Source: Hahella ganghwensis DSM 17046
GTDB lineage: Bacteria > Pseudomonadota > Gammaproteobacteria > Pseudomonadales > Oleiphilaceae
DNA: 64,000 nt
NCBI RefSeq assembly: GCF_000376785.1
Contig: NZ_AQXX01000113.1
Location: 1 to 64,000, forward strand
Reading direction: 5' to 3'
How positions within the stretch are numbered: the first letter of the stretch is position 1; every line of letters begins with the position of its first letter. A program made the translations under genes and the position numbers. Below the pieces are notes generated by a model. The model saw nothing but the letters and a program-made list of their open reading frames with translations. It made no database searches and was not told the origin of the DNA. Positions 1 to 6,795 of the stretch are shown one piece after another.

Positions 1-222
1 AGGATCGCTGAGGTTATAAAATAGCTGCATGCAGTGGACACGAAGCATGGTGGATAACGGATACGGAGGGCGGCCGTTCTCGCCCTTGGGGTAATAGCGG
101 GCGATCTTCTTTTCCATGCGTTTCCATGGGATCAGCTTATCCATTCGCTCCAGAAAGATTTCCCGGCGGGTCTTACGCTTCTTATTCTGGTATTCAGCTT
201 CGGAGAAAGTCATCTGATCCAT
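1..222 (-). CDS. IS5-family transposase, N-terminal part (cut by window edge)
   Basis: The first 74 codons are present. They show the N-terminal domain typical of IS5-group transposases: TFSEAEYQNKKRKTRRE, then FLERMDKLIPW, then GENGRPPYPLSTMLRVHCMQ and YNLSD. The DDE catalytic residues would lie beyond the left edge. The start is an ATG followed three codons later by a second in-frame ATG; either could be used. The frame is open throughout, so nothing here shows the element to be dead. Confidence 0.9.
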   Translation of the reverse strand, partial: MDQMTFSEAEYQNKKRKTRREIFLERMDKLIPWKRMEKKIARYYPKGENGRPPYPLSTMLRVHCMQLFYNLSDP

Positions 223-289
223 GGATAGTATTCCTGATGAGTGAAGTTGGCCGTATTATGACTGATTTGGGGAGTTATTCAGAGCCTCC
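1..289 (-). mobile_element. IS5-family insertion sequence, one end, partial
   Basis: The transposase 5' part and one terminal end of the element are in the window; the rest lies beyond the left edge. Reading inward from the boundary, the end begins (G)GAGGCTCTGAATAACTCC, which resembles IS5-group termini. The next bases outside are CTAG, fitting the YTAR target preference of this family. The boundary is placed by that logic to within about two bases; the other end is needed to prove it. The element has inserted into the reverse transcriptase gene to its right. Confidence 0.8.
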
Positions 290-491
290 CTAGTTTTAGT
301 ATTGGCTTTGCATCGTGTGTAGGTCTTGGGTCACCGTTCTTTTTTTGTAATTTTTTTCCCGGTTTATAATATTTATCAATATTTTCAGTTAGGTAGCGCA
401 GCTCATCTTCGCTGATTGATAGTATGGACGCTAGTGAGCTGGTATTGGAAAGAGGAGGGATTTTGATTATTGGGTATCTATCCCTTTGCAT
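279..491 (-). pseudogene. Reverse transcriptase (retron/DRT-like), N-terminal fragment truncated by the IS
   Basis: The translated fragment has the leader seen before RT motif 1 in retron-type and related bacterial RTs: a short helical part (LASILSISEDELRYL), then YYKPGKKLQKKNGDPRPTHD, then AKPILK, where intact proteins continue into the first fingers helix. The reading frame crosses the IS boundary and ends three codons inside the IS end, so the catalytic domain with the YxDD motif is lost from this copy unless it resumes on the far side of the IS. The start codon overlaps the end of the XRE gene by 14 nt, implying translational coupling. Family assignment rests on about 65 residues; no defence subtype can be fixed from this. 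Confidence 0.6.
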
Positions 492-765
492 TGCTCATCA
501 AATCCATAATGTTGTTTGATAATGAGTCTATGTAAGAAGAATTCAGGTCTGTTATTTCACCATCTTGTGCAGCTAGGAATACTAATACACTTAAAGGTAA
601 GCCGAGTGCGTTTGCAATAGACTCCACTGCACCAATACTTGGCTCTCGCTTGTTTCGTTCCAGCAAACAAAGATGGGATACAGAAATACCGGAACTTACC
701 GATAACTGGGCTAATGTTAATTTTCTAATTTTTCGGCATTGTTTGATTGTGCCGCCTAAATTCAT
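478..765 (-). CDS. XRE-family helix-turn-helix regulator
   Basis: A 95-residue protein with a full Cro/CI-type HTH in residues 5-60: IKQCRKIRKLTLAQLS, SGISVSHLCLLERNKREPS, VESIANALGLPLSVLV. The C-terminal 30 residues are polar and may form a dimer or effector tail. It overlaps the downstream RT fragment by 14 nt and follows an 80-residue protein by about 30 nt, so all three look co-transcribed. Small HTH partners are known in some retron types. Whether this one regulates the operon or is an effector cannot be told from sequence. Confidence 0.85.
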   Translation of the reverse strand: MNLGGTIKQCRKIRKLTLAQLSVSSGISVSHLCLLERNKREPSIGAVESIANALGLPLSVLVFLAAQDGEITDLNSSYIDSLSNNIMDLMSNAKG

Positions 766-796
766 AAAACCACCTAAAAATTAAGGGTTCGCTATA

Positions 797-1039
797 TTAT
801 CCACAAAGCAACTCAATCAGCTTCACTATACTGGGTAAGTTATTTAAAAACTTGCCTAGCAATTCCAGTGCTTTCGCATGGGACGCTTCACTATTCTCGT
901 TAGCTTCGATAATGTGCTGGAGTTCCGCTATAGCTTTATCCAACTCACGGTTAATATTGGGTTCCGCTGTATCACGTAATGCCACCTTCATCGCCAGAAG
1001 CGTTTCAAGCAACCTCTCATAAGACTCAACATTTTTCAT
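797..1039 (-). CDS. Small helical protein of unknown function, first gene of the XRE-RT operon
   Basis: I do not recognise this 80-residue protein. It is predicted mostly helical, with heptad-like leucines (YERLLETLLAMKVAL, LDKAIAELQHIIEA, ALELLGKFLNNLPSIVKLIELL) and an amphipathic C-terminal helix. The frame is open further upstream to 1237, but that extension is Cys/Val-rich and unlike the rest. The internal ATG chosen here has GAGGA eight bases upstream. It lies 31 bp before the XRE gene on the same strand. It may be a third component of the RT system. Confidence 0.6.
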   Translation of the reverse strand: MKNVESYERLLETLLAMKVALRDTAEPNINRELDKAIAELQHIIEANENSEASHAKALELLGKFLNNLPSIVKLIELLCG

Positions 1040-1526
1040 GTCTAATATCCTCGTAAGTAGACTGGTTTCAATCGGTGCGCAATTGCACCCGTTGTCAACA
1101 CAATTGGAGACCGAAAGAAACACAGCGGAACCCGCGAACCCTTTGATATAAACCGAATTTAAACCCGTTGTTTTTACCCGTTGCTCGTCGCATGCTGGCA
1201 CTCGTACTACTGCTAAGTACATAGCAGCGATACGCATTGCAGCTAACGATTGGCGCAGAAGTGCAGCGGCTTATGTGCATCCGGCAAGATGCTATTTAAA
1301 CAACAATAAGCATCGACCAAACCAAAAGGCGTAGGTCAGTGTCTGGTACACCAATTTTCTGAGGATGAGTCTGTTAAAGAACGTCTGGATGATTGCATCC
1401 AGTCGCTGGTTATAATACATGAATGTTTGCTGTGAGCAAATATATTTTTGCTCACAGCAAACATTTCTAAATTGGAATGGAGATAAAACCTGAGAGCCGA
1501 GAAAACTCTTGAGACGGAGTTTCTGG
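1040..1526. other. Gene-poor region upstream of the XRE-RT operon with strong RNA-type hairpins
   Basis: No convincing gene is seen in these 487 bases. Several inverted repeats are present: a perfect 19-bp stem (listed separately), TGGATG/CATCCA at 1386-1401, and a GATGC at 1288-1292 that can pair either with GCATC at 1277-1281 or with GCATC at 1310-1314, giving two exclusive folds. The region would carry the promoter, and possibly a non-coding RNA, of the minus-strand RT operon. Confidence 0.5.
1422..1465. ncRNA. Perfect 19-bp hairpin, candidate retron msd stem
   Basis: Arms 1422-1440 and 1447-1465 are perfectly complementary (AATGTTTGCTGTGAGCAAA and its complement) around a six-base A/T loop. 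Neither strand has a T-run after the stem, so it is not a standard intrinsic terminator. Long uninterrupted stems are a hallmark of retron msd sequences, and this one lies about 380 bp upstream of the RT operon. I could not identify the a1/a2 repeats or the branching G with certainty. It could instead be a protein-binding palindrome. Confidence 0.35.
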
Positions 1527-1967
1527 CTACATTTCTTTATCGTAATTGATCATCCAGGGAATGCCAAAGCGGTCGGTGAACATGGCAAAGCGTTTTGCCC
1601 AGAAGGTTTCGCCGAGCGGCATCATGATCTCAGCCCCTTGACTCATGGCGGCGTAAATACGCTCGGCCTCTTCAATACTATCCGCCTGAATGGCGACATG
1701 CATGCCCTGGGGTTTCTGGAAATTCTCCGGAGAGACATCGGAGGCCATTAGCTTCTCCCCTCCCAGATCCAGGCAAGCATGCATGATCAAATCTTCATGC
1801 CCGGTCATATCTCCGCCGCACCCTTCGTCGCTTTGTTCACTATCCGGTTCTGGTGGAGCTTCTGCATACGCCATCATGCCGTCAATTGTGCCGTTTAAGA
1901 CCTCTGCGTAAAATGTGAAGGCCTCTCTGCATTGGCCGTTAAAAATCAGATACGAATTAAGTTTCAT
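1527..1967 (-). CDS. VOC/glyoxalase-fold protein, PhnB-like
   Basis: A 146-residue cytoplasmic protein of the PhnB-like VOC family (paired beta-alpha-beta-beta-beta modules). It starts KLNSYLIFNGQCREAFTFY, has HEDLIMHACLDLGGEKLMASD in the middle and ends WAKRFAMFTDRFGIPWMINY, all typical of this group, whose substrate is unknown. The frame is open 27 codons further upstream, but this ATG has AGGAG eight bases before it. A Gly/Cys insert (EGCGG) between the two modules is slightly unusual. It is monocistronic as far as I can see. Confidence 0.85.
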   Translation of the reverse strand: MKLNSYLIFNGQCREAFTFYAEVLNGTIDGMMAYAEAPPEPDSEQSDEGCGGDMTGHEDLIMHACLDLGGEKLMASDVSPENFQKPQGMHVAIQADSIEEAERIYAAMSQGAEIMMPLGETFWAKRFAMFTDRFGIPWMINYDKEM

Positions 1968-2239
1968 GGATTGGTCTCCTTCCAGGATATTTGTCATGAG
2001 GCATGATTTATTTGATTCAGTCGCGTTCCTGGCAGACTGTTGAAGCAACTATCTGCTGGAATCCTTCTGGCGGAAAAAGTTTAATCCTGCCTCTCATGAG
2101 TTTGTCGATTGGGTTTTAATAATATCGACAGATAATCATTTAAAAATTGTTAAATAATTCTGGAAAGAGCATTTAGGAGCTTGTTGTCGATTCTCCCAAG
2201 GCAGATTTCTGTGGCATTTTCATTGATGAACAGAGATTC

Positions 2240-2270
2240 TTGACCTTTCCCCTGGGGCAACCTTCATGCT
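2240..2270 (+). promoter_or_regulatory. MerR-type promoter with 19-bp spacer and dyad
   Basis: TTGACC is followed by exactly 19 bp and then CATGCT. The overlong spacer is centred on the dyad TTTCCCCTGGGGCAA, the arrangement used by MerR-family regulators. It lies about 85 bp before the MerR-type gene, so autoregulation is likely. The -10 match is moderate. The rest of the 387-bp gap (1968-2354) shows no gene to me. Confidence 0.5.
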
Positions 2271-2354
2271 GGTATCAGTGCCAACGATTCATTCATCAAC
2301 TGTTTATTCAGGATGCACAACCATGTGCCAACGTAATAAAGCACAGGAATCCAA

Positions 2355-3167
2355 ATGCTGACCATTGGACAAGTGGCCCGGCTTTTCGGGATTTCTACTA
2401 AAACGCTTCGTCATTATGAAGCGATAGGTGTTTTTCGGCCGGTTTGTTATGGGCGTGATAACGGGTACCGCTATTACGAACAGAAACAACTGGCGACGTT
2501 GGAGAACATATTGTGGCTGAGAAGTCTGGGGGTGTCCCTGGATTCCATTAAGTCGCTCAGCAATGCCAGAAAGATTGAAAGTGCTGGCGGGATGCGTTCG
2601 ATTCTGGAGGAACATGCCTGACAACTGGCCAGTGATATGGCAAACATGCAGCGGGCACTGACGGAAATCCATAGCTATTTATGGCAGCAAACCAGGGAGA
2701 ATCAATCAATGCTAAAACATAAAATCATAGAACGTCCGGCTTTTACTATCGTGGGAATGGTATACCACAGCAGAGATGAAAATGACTCTATTCCTGCATT
2801 ATGGGGCCGCTATTTGCCGAGGGAGTGTGAAATAGACGACGTCGTGGAAAGAGGAGTCTCCTACGGCTTGTGCCTGCCAGCAGAGGAAGGGGATTTTCGT
2901 TATGTGGCAGGCGTGGAGGTAAAGCCAGGGTCGTCGATACCTGAAGGGATGGTGTCTGTAGATATTGCGGCGCATCGTTATGTGGTCGTCACTCATACTG
3001 GCCCGGTCATGGAAATTGCCAACACATTTCGGGTCGTCAATACACAAGTGCTGCCTGATAATGGTCTGGAGCACGACGGAAAAGTCGACTTTGAACGATA
3101 TGATCATCGCTTTCGAGGCCCTGATAACCCGCAATCCGAAGTGGATATTTATATATCCCTAGCCTGA
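2355..3167 (+). pseudogene. MerR-family regulator with GyrI-like effector domain, interrupted by an in-frame TGA
   Basis: Residues 1-75 are a MerR winged helix (LTIGQVARLFGISTKTLRHYE, DNGYRYYEQKQLATLENI). After EEHA the frame meets TGA at 2619-2621 and then continues without a shift as QLASDMANMQRALTEIHSYL, the expected linker coiled coil. A GyrI-like/BmrR effector domain follows (ERPAFTIVGMVY ... FERYDHRF ... DIYISLA). An intact protein would be about 270 residues, usual for BmrR-type regulators. CGA to TGA is the simplest explanation. AGGA precedes the first ATG. Re-initiation at 2637 or 2709 could still give a free GyrI-like domain. Confidence 0.75.
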
Positions 3168-3824
3168 GCCTTCGATATCTCTGGGATAAGATGGCGGATG
3201 GTCAGAAGATCTCGCGGTACCCTGTTTTATGAATCTCAGGTGGTTTTCCAATTGCTCCTGATTATGCTTTACCGTCAGGACCGCCATCCAGTTTGCCGTC
3301 AGCGTGATGACGGCATCACTGACAATATCGATAATATCGCCGTGGTACATGGCACCGATTCCCAGGCCCAGAACAATGGCAATCAGACTGAGAAAACCGG
3401 CGGTCTGCAACGCCAGGCCGGAGAGGTTATAAACCCAGAACAGGTAAAGTATCAGTAAAGGGATCAGCGATGCATGATTCCAGGCTCCCAGCAAGGCTAT
3501 TAGACTGGCGAGAAGGCCGGTGGTGGTAATCATCACCATATCGGTGTCTGGATAGAAAGCTCTGCGCGATGCGACGGCGTATATTGATCCCACCAGAAAC
3601 ATCAGTGCTGCAAATACCAGGAACCAGGTAGTATCCCGATAGGCTGTATCTGTAGGTAAGGTCAGCGCCACATACCCGGTACATGAAAGCGGCATGAGCA
3701 ATGTATTGCCGATAGATCCCCTGACTTTGGTGTCATACAACAGATAGCTATCGGTGCTGTTACTGGAGATCGGAGTTGTTTTTTGTGTCCGGTCCGGGTC
3801 TTGCGGGGGAAGACAGATAGTCAT
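3159..3824 (-). CDS. Multi-pass membrane protein, cargo of the cro operon
   Basis: A 221-residue protein I cannot assign to a family. After a polar N-terminus of about 35 residues it has roughly six hydrophobic segments (for example TTWFLVFAALMFLVGSIYAV, GLLASLIALLGAW, LIPLLILYLFWVYNL, FLSLIAIVLGLGIGAM, AVITLTANWMAVLTV), and a basic, polar C-terminal tail. Its ATG overlaps the cro stop by four bases, so it is translated with cro and repressed with it. A membrane-active effector would fit such control, but no toxic or transport motif is visible. Confidence 0.7.
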   Translation of the reverse strand: MTICLPPQDPDRTQKTTPISSNSTDSYLLYDTKVRGSIGNTLLMPLSCTGYVALTLPTDTAYRDTTWFLVFAALMFLVGSIYAVASRRAFYPDTDMVMITTTGLLASLIALLGAWNHASLIPLLILYLFWVYNLSGLALQTAGFLSLIAIVLGLGIGAMYHGDIIDIVSDAVITLTANWMAVLTVKHNQEQLENHLRFIKQGTARSSDHPPSYPRDIEGSG

Positions 3825-4075
3825 TGTGATACTGCTCCGTGCTCGTCCTTGTTGCGTTCGCCAAAAATATCAGGACGTAGATCGTAACGGGTAACCTTAC
3901 CGCCTGTGGCTTTTTCGGTCGTTATAACGGCTTCGAGAGTGCAGGGATGTCTGCGGATGCCGTTAGCCCAGGCTCTGACTGACACTTCACTGACGCCATG
4001 TCGTTTAGCCAGCTCCCTGCGAACACGCATCCGCTCACTGCGGGTAAATGTCTGAATATATTCTGCCAGCTTCAT
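3821..4075 (-). CDS. Cro/YdaS-like HTH repressor
   Basis: An 84-residue DNA-binding protein. The HTH is RRELAKRHGVSEVSVRAWANG, followed by ATGGKVTRYDLRPDIFGE, the C-terminal signature of YdaS/Cro-like phage regulators. It is divergent from the CI-like gene across a 119-bp gap that holds three 15-bp operators. By analogy with lambda it would oppose the CI protein at those sites. AGGA lies about nine bases before the ATG. It is the first gene of a two-gene unit with the overlapping membrane protein. Confidence 0.85.
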   Translation of the reverse strand: MKLAEYIQTFTRSERMRVRRELAKRHGVSEVSVRAWANGIRRHPCTLEAVITTEKATGGKVTRYDLRPDIFGERNKDEHGAVSQ

Positions 4076-4110
4076 GGAGGGGTCCTGCTCACATTTTTAT
4101 CGTAGCTGAT

Positions 4111-4184
4111 GGTACAAATAGTATCCTTGTTGCGTAGCTTAAGATACGAAATGTGTCATTGCAAGAAGTGATACAAACCGTATC
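4111..4184. promoter_or_regulatory. Three 15-bp operators of the cI/cro switch
   Basis: Three matches to GATAC-N5-GTATC occur at 4111-4125 (GGTACAAATAGTATC), 4143-4157 (GATACGAAATGTGTC) and 4170-4184 (GATACAAACCGTATC). The start-to-start spacings are 32 and 27 bp. The last site is perfect; the other two each carry one arm mismatch. The layout between divergent cI and cro genes is that of a lambda-type OR region. Confidence 0.75.
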
Positions 4185-4186
4185 AT
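4159..4186 (+). promoter_or_regulatory. Predicted cI promoter, giving a leaderless message
   Basis: TTGCAA and TATCAT are separated by 16 bp, and the -10 overlaps the third operator. Transcription would begin about at the ATG of the CI-like gene (4195), which has no Shine-Dalgarno sequence. A leaderless cI message is known from lambda PRM; here it is inferred. Confidence 0.45.
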
Positions 4187-4194
4187 TTAGCACC

Positions 4195-4803
4195 ATGAAC
4201 ATGATATGGATTGAAAGAATCCGGGAACGCATGCAGGCGACCGGAGTTACCCAGAATGACCTTGCCAGAGCCCTGGGCTGTACGCGTGGGGCTGTGGGGC
4301 ATTATCTGGCGGGACGCCGCAGGCCCAGCCTGGAACAGCTGGAAGTGATGGCGCAAACGTTGTCGGTCAGCCCGGCCTGGTTGCAGTTTGATGTGGGGCC
4401 TATGGAAGTGCAGGAGGCAGCAGGCATCTACCAGACCCAGGCTCAGGCGGTGCCGGTCATCGGCGATGTATTCTCAGGTCCGGATGAGCGCGCCTTAAAG
4501 TCTCAGGGGTCTGTGACTATACCTGCCGGTTGCTACGCTCTGGTTGTAAAGGGGGCAGAATTATCGCCACGTATGTACGAAGGCGATGTGCTATTGATCA
4601 ATCCTGAGCAGGAGCCTGCTCCGGGTAGCCATGTCTATATTCGCTACCATTCCGGAGAAGCCATGGTGCTGACACTGGTCAGCCAGGGAGAAAAGGAGGT
4701 GGTATTGGAACCTTTGCTTTCCAAGCAATCCCGCATGGTCAGATCTCTGGATGACATTGAAATTCTCCACAGCATCATTGGTGTCGTGTACAGAAACGGA
4801 TAA
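4195..4803 (+). CDS. CI-like repressor with an S24 domain lacking the catalytic dyad
   Basis: A 202-residue protein: XRE HTH in residues 6-60 (RIRERMQATGVTQNDLARAL, CTRGAVGHYLAGRRRPS), then a LexA/CI-type S24 fold (VPVIGDVFSG ... YALVVKGAELSPRMYEGDVLLINP). The usual G(D/N)SM serine is replaced (KGAEL), and the lysine position in the strand after GEA reads MVLTL. Self-cleavage in response to RecA is therefore unlikely, so release from repression must come another way. The frame is open to a GTG at 4153, but that would overlap the operators. The ATG at 4195 or 4201 is preferred, probably leaderless. Confidence 0.85.
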   Translation: MNMIWIERIRERMQATGVTQNDLARALGCTRGAVGHYLAGRRRPSLEQLEVMAQTLSVSPAWLQFDVGPMEVQEAAGIYQTQAQAVPVIGDVFSGPDERALKSQGSVTIPAGCYALVVKGAELSPRMYEGDVLLINPEQEPAPGSHVYIRYHSGEAMVLTLVSQGEKEVVLEPLLSKQSRMVRSLDDIEILHSIIGVVYRNG

Positions 4804-4840
4804 TTCGAAGCGTTCACATGCAAAAGAGCTCTGGGCCCGA

Positions 4841-5746
4841 TCAGAGGCCGCAACTGCAGAGAAGTCGAATGAGCCAGTTCAACCCGGGATCCGCCCGTTG
4901 GGTTTTACGGCGCAAAACTCTGACACTGTAACGACCCATATCAAAAGGAACAGGACATTGTTCCAGGTCCGAATTTTTACACAGAACTCTGGCTGCGTGA
5001 TCCGGAATGGTCGAAATACTGGGAATTTCATTCAAAAAATGCGGTAGCGAAGAAAAGTGGGTCAGGGATGTGTGCACATGGCGGGACCGCTCCAGTGCCT
5101 TCAGATGGATGTCCACTTCTCCGGATGTGCCGGAATAACTGACCCTGATGTGTGGTAGTCGTAAAAATTCCTCAAGATCCAGCGGTGCCTGGATACGCCA
5201 CTTGCGTCGGTTAAATACGCATGAATAGCCGGATTCCCCCAGCAAAGTTTCATCTATCCACGGTCGTGACATCTCTCCTGCTATAACCGCCAGTTCAATT
5301 TGGCCGGACTCCAGCATTTGTTCCACGCGATGACGGTTTGTTTGACTATAGATGAGTGATATTCCGGGTGCCTGCTGCGCGACGAATTTTGACAGTGCTG
5401 GCGCGAGAGCCAACTCGAAGTCATCTGACATGCCGATAAAAAACTGTCTGTCTGACTGCTTGGGATCAAACTCGATCGCTAGTGTCATGCTCTGGTGCAG
5501 CAAAGTAATGCTTTGCTCGAGGGCCGGTTGAATGGATTCAGCTCTGGATGTGGGTTCCATCCCTCCTCGAATACGGATAAACAGGGGATCCTGGCACAGA
5601 TCTCTTAACCGGGTCAGTGCGGCGCTGGTAGCTGACTGGCTGAGGGCCAGTTTATCTGCCGCTTTGCTGACACTTCGCTCCTTCCATATTGCGAGAAAAA
5701 CCACCGCCAGGTTGTAGTCGATTTTTCTAATATCTATGAAATTCAT
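4841..5746 (-). CDS. LysR-family transcriptional regulator
   Basis: A 301-residue LTTR. The N-terminal winged HTH is clear (YNLAVVFLAIWKERSVSKAA, LALSQSATSAALTRLRDLC, DPLFIRIRGGMEPT), followed by the effector-binding domain (DRQFFIGMSDDFELALAPAL ... IELAVIAGE). It is of the NodD/LeuO-like subgroup that starts with a short IRKIDYNL lead. It is divergent from the EamA-type exporter across 81 bp and is the likely regulator of it. The inducer is unknown. Confidence 0.9.
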   Translation of the reverse strand: MNFIDIRKIDYNLAVVFLAIWKERSVSKAADKLALSQSATSAALTRLRDLCQDPLFIRIRGGMEPTSRAESIQPALEQSITLLHQSMTLAIEFDPKQSDRQFFIGMSDDFELALAPALSKFVAQQAPGISLIYSQTNRHRVEQMLESGQIELAVIAGEMSRPWIDETLLGESGYSCVFNRRKWRIQAPLDLEEFLRLPHIRVSYSGTSGEVDIHLKALERSRHVHTSLTHFSSLPHFLNEIPSISTIPDHAARVLCKNSDLEQCPVPFDMGRYSVRVLRRKTQRADPGLNWLIRLLCSCGL

Positions 5747-5827
5747 AGTGTCTATCCAAAATATTTGTTTGTTAGATGATACTGTTGGTCATCACAATGT
5801 CCAGATTCAATTCATCGGAGTCGAGTC

Positions 5828-6739
5828 ATGGCTGTAAAGCACGTTATTGCGGCATTGTTGGTCTGTGTTATCTGGGGGACCAATTTCTCTGTCATCAAGA
5901 TTGGCCTGGAGGAAATGCCGCCGCTGTTTTTCTCTGCCATGAGGTTTGCTGCTGTTGCTCTGGTCGCTGTCTGGTTTTTTCCCTTTCCCCGTCACCAGAT
6001 TCGTAGCTTGATCGGCGTTGGCGTCATTCTGGGAATTGCCAAGTTCTCGCTGTTGTTTGGCGGGATGAGTCTTGGTGTTGGTGCGGGTGTGTCTTCGCTG
6101 TTACTGCAGAGTCAGGTGTTCTTTACGGTGATTCTTTGTCTCGTGGTGTTAAGGGAGCAGGTGTCGCCCATTCAGTGGGGCGGTATTTTTGCAGGCGCCT
6201 GCGGATTGCTCTTGTTTGCGATGGATAACGGGGCTGCCGGCACCTGGACCGGAAGTGCCATGATATTGCTGGCCGCCATGTGCTGGGCTACTGCCAATCT
6301 GATCATGAGGCGAATGGGGAAGGTTAACCAGCTTGGCTTTATGGTATGGGTCTGCGCTATCCCCCCTCTCCCTCTGCTGCTACTGTCTTATGTATTCGAG
6401 TCACCGGACCTGCCGGCGATGTTCGGACAGATGTCGGTGTCCGGATGGGGAAGTATATTCTATGTATCCTTTATTTCGACCCTGCTGGCATATGCGCTCT
6501 GGGGAAAATTGCTGAGTCAGTATGCGGCGATCCAGGTGACGCCATTTGCTTTGCTAATACCATTGATTGGCATACTGGTATCCAGTTGGTGGCTGGGGGA
6601 AGTGCTGACAGCAACTCAATGGGTGGGAGCTCTGGTCACTGTTCTTGGGCTGGGATTGTGTGTGGTGCGATTTGGCCCGGCTTATCAACGAATATTGCGA
6701 TTGTTTGGGATGAAGGTCGTTGTGCGGTCAAATCCATGA
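5828..6739 (+). CDS. EamA-family (DMT superfamily) exporter
   Basis: A 303-residue inner-membrane protein with ten predicted helices in two EamA repeats, beginning IAALLVCVIWGTNFSVIK, which is typical of the EamA/RhaT group. It resembles E. coli EamA (O-acetylserine/cysteine exporter) in overall pattern, but substrate cannot be read from sequence. GGAG lies seven bases before the ATG. The divergent LysR gene probably controls it. A strong hairpin follows the stop. Confidence 0.85.
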   Translation: MAVKHVIAALLVCVIWGTNFSVIKIGLEEMPPLFFSAMRFAAVALVAVWFFPFPRHQIRSLIGVGVILGIAKFSLLFGGMSLGVGAGVSSLLLQSQVFFTVILCLVVLREQVSPIQWGGIFAGACGLLLFAMDNGAAGTWTGSAMILLAAMCWATANLIMRRMGKVNQLGFMVWVCAIPPLPLLLLSYVFESPDLPAMFGQMSVSGWGSIFYVSFISTLLAYALWGKLLSQYAAIQVTPFALLIPLIGILVSSWWLGEVLTATQWVGALVTVLGLGLCVVRFGPAYQRILRLFGMKVVVRSNP

Positions 6740-6747
6740 TGCGCTTC

Positions 6748-6782
6748 TGTGATGACCTGCTTCATTCACGCAGGTCATCACA
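6748..6782. terminator. Hairpin between convergent genes
   Basis: A perfect 13-bp stem (TGTGATGACCTGC and its complement) with a nine-base loop lies between two converging genes. No T-run follows on either strand, so its efficiency as an intrinsic terminator is uncertain. Confidence 0.6.
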
Positions 6783-6795
6783 ACAAGGTGGTTTC

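Noticed and set aside
1040-1237. N-terminal extension of the 80-residue protein to 146 residues
   Set aside because: The extra 66 residues are unlike the rest and lack a ribosome site, while the internal ATG has a good one.
1422-1465. Hairpin as a rho-independent terminator
   Set aside because: No T-run follows the stem on either strand.
4153-4194. GTG start for the CI-like gene
   Set aside because: It would place the coding start over operators 2 and 3; the later ATG fits a leaderless lambda-type message.
4751-5047. Plus-strand frame running across the end of the CI-like gene into the LysR gene
   Set aside because: It overlaps two well-supported genes in other frames and has no recognisable protein features.
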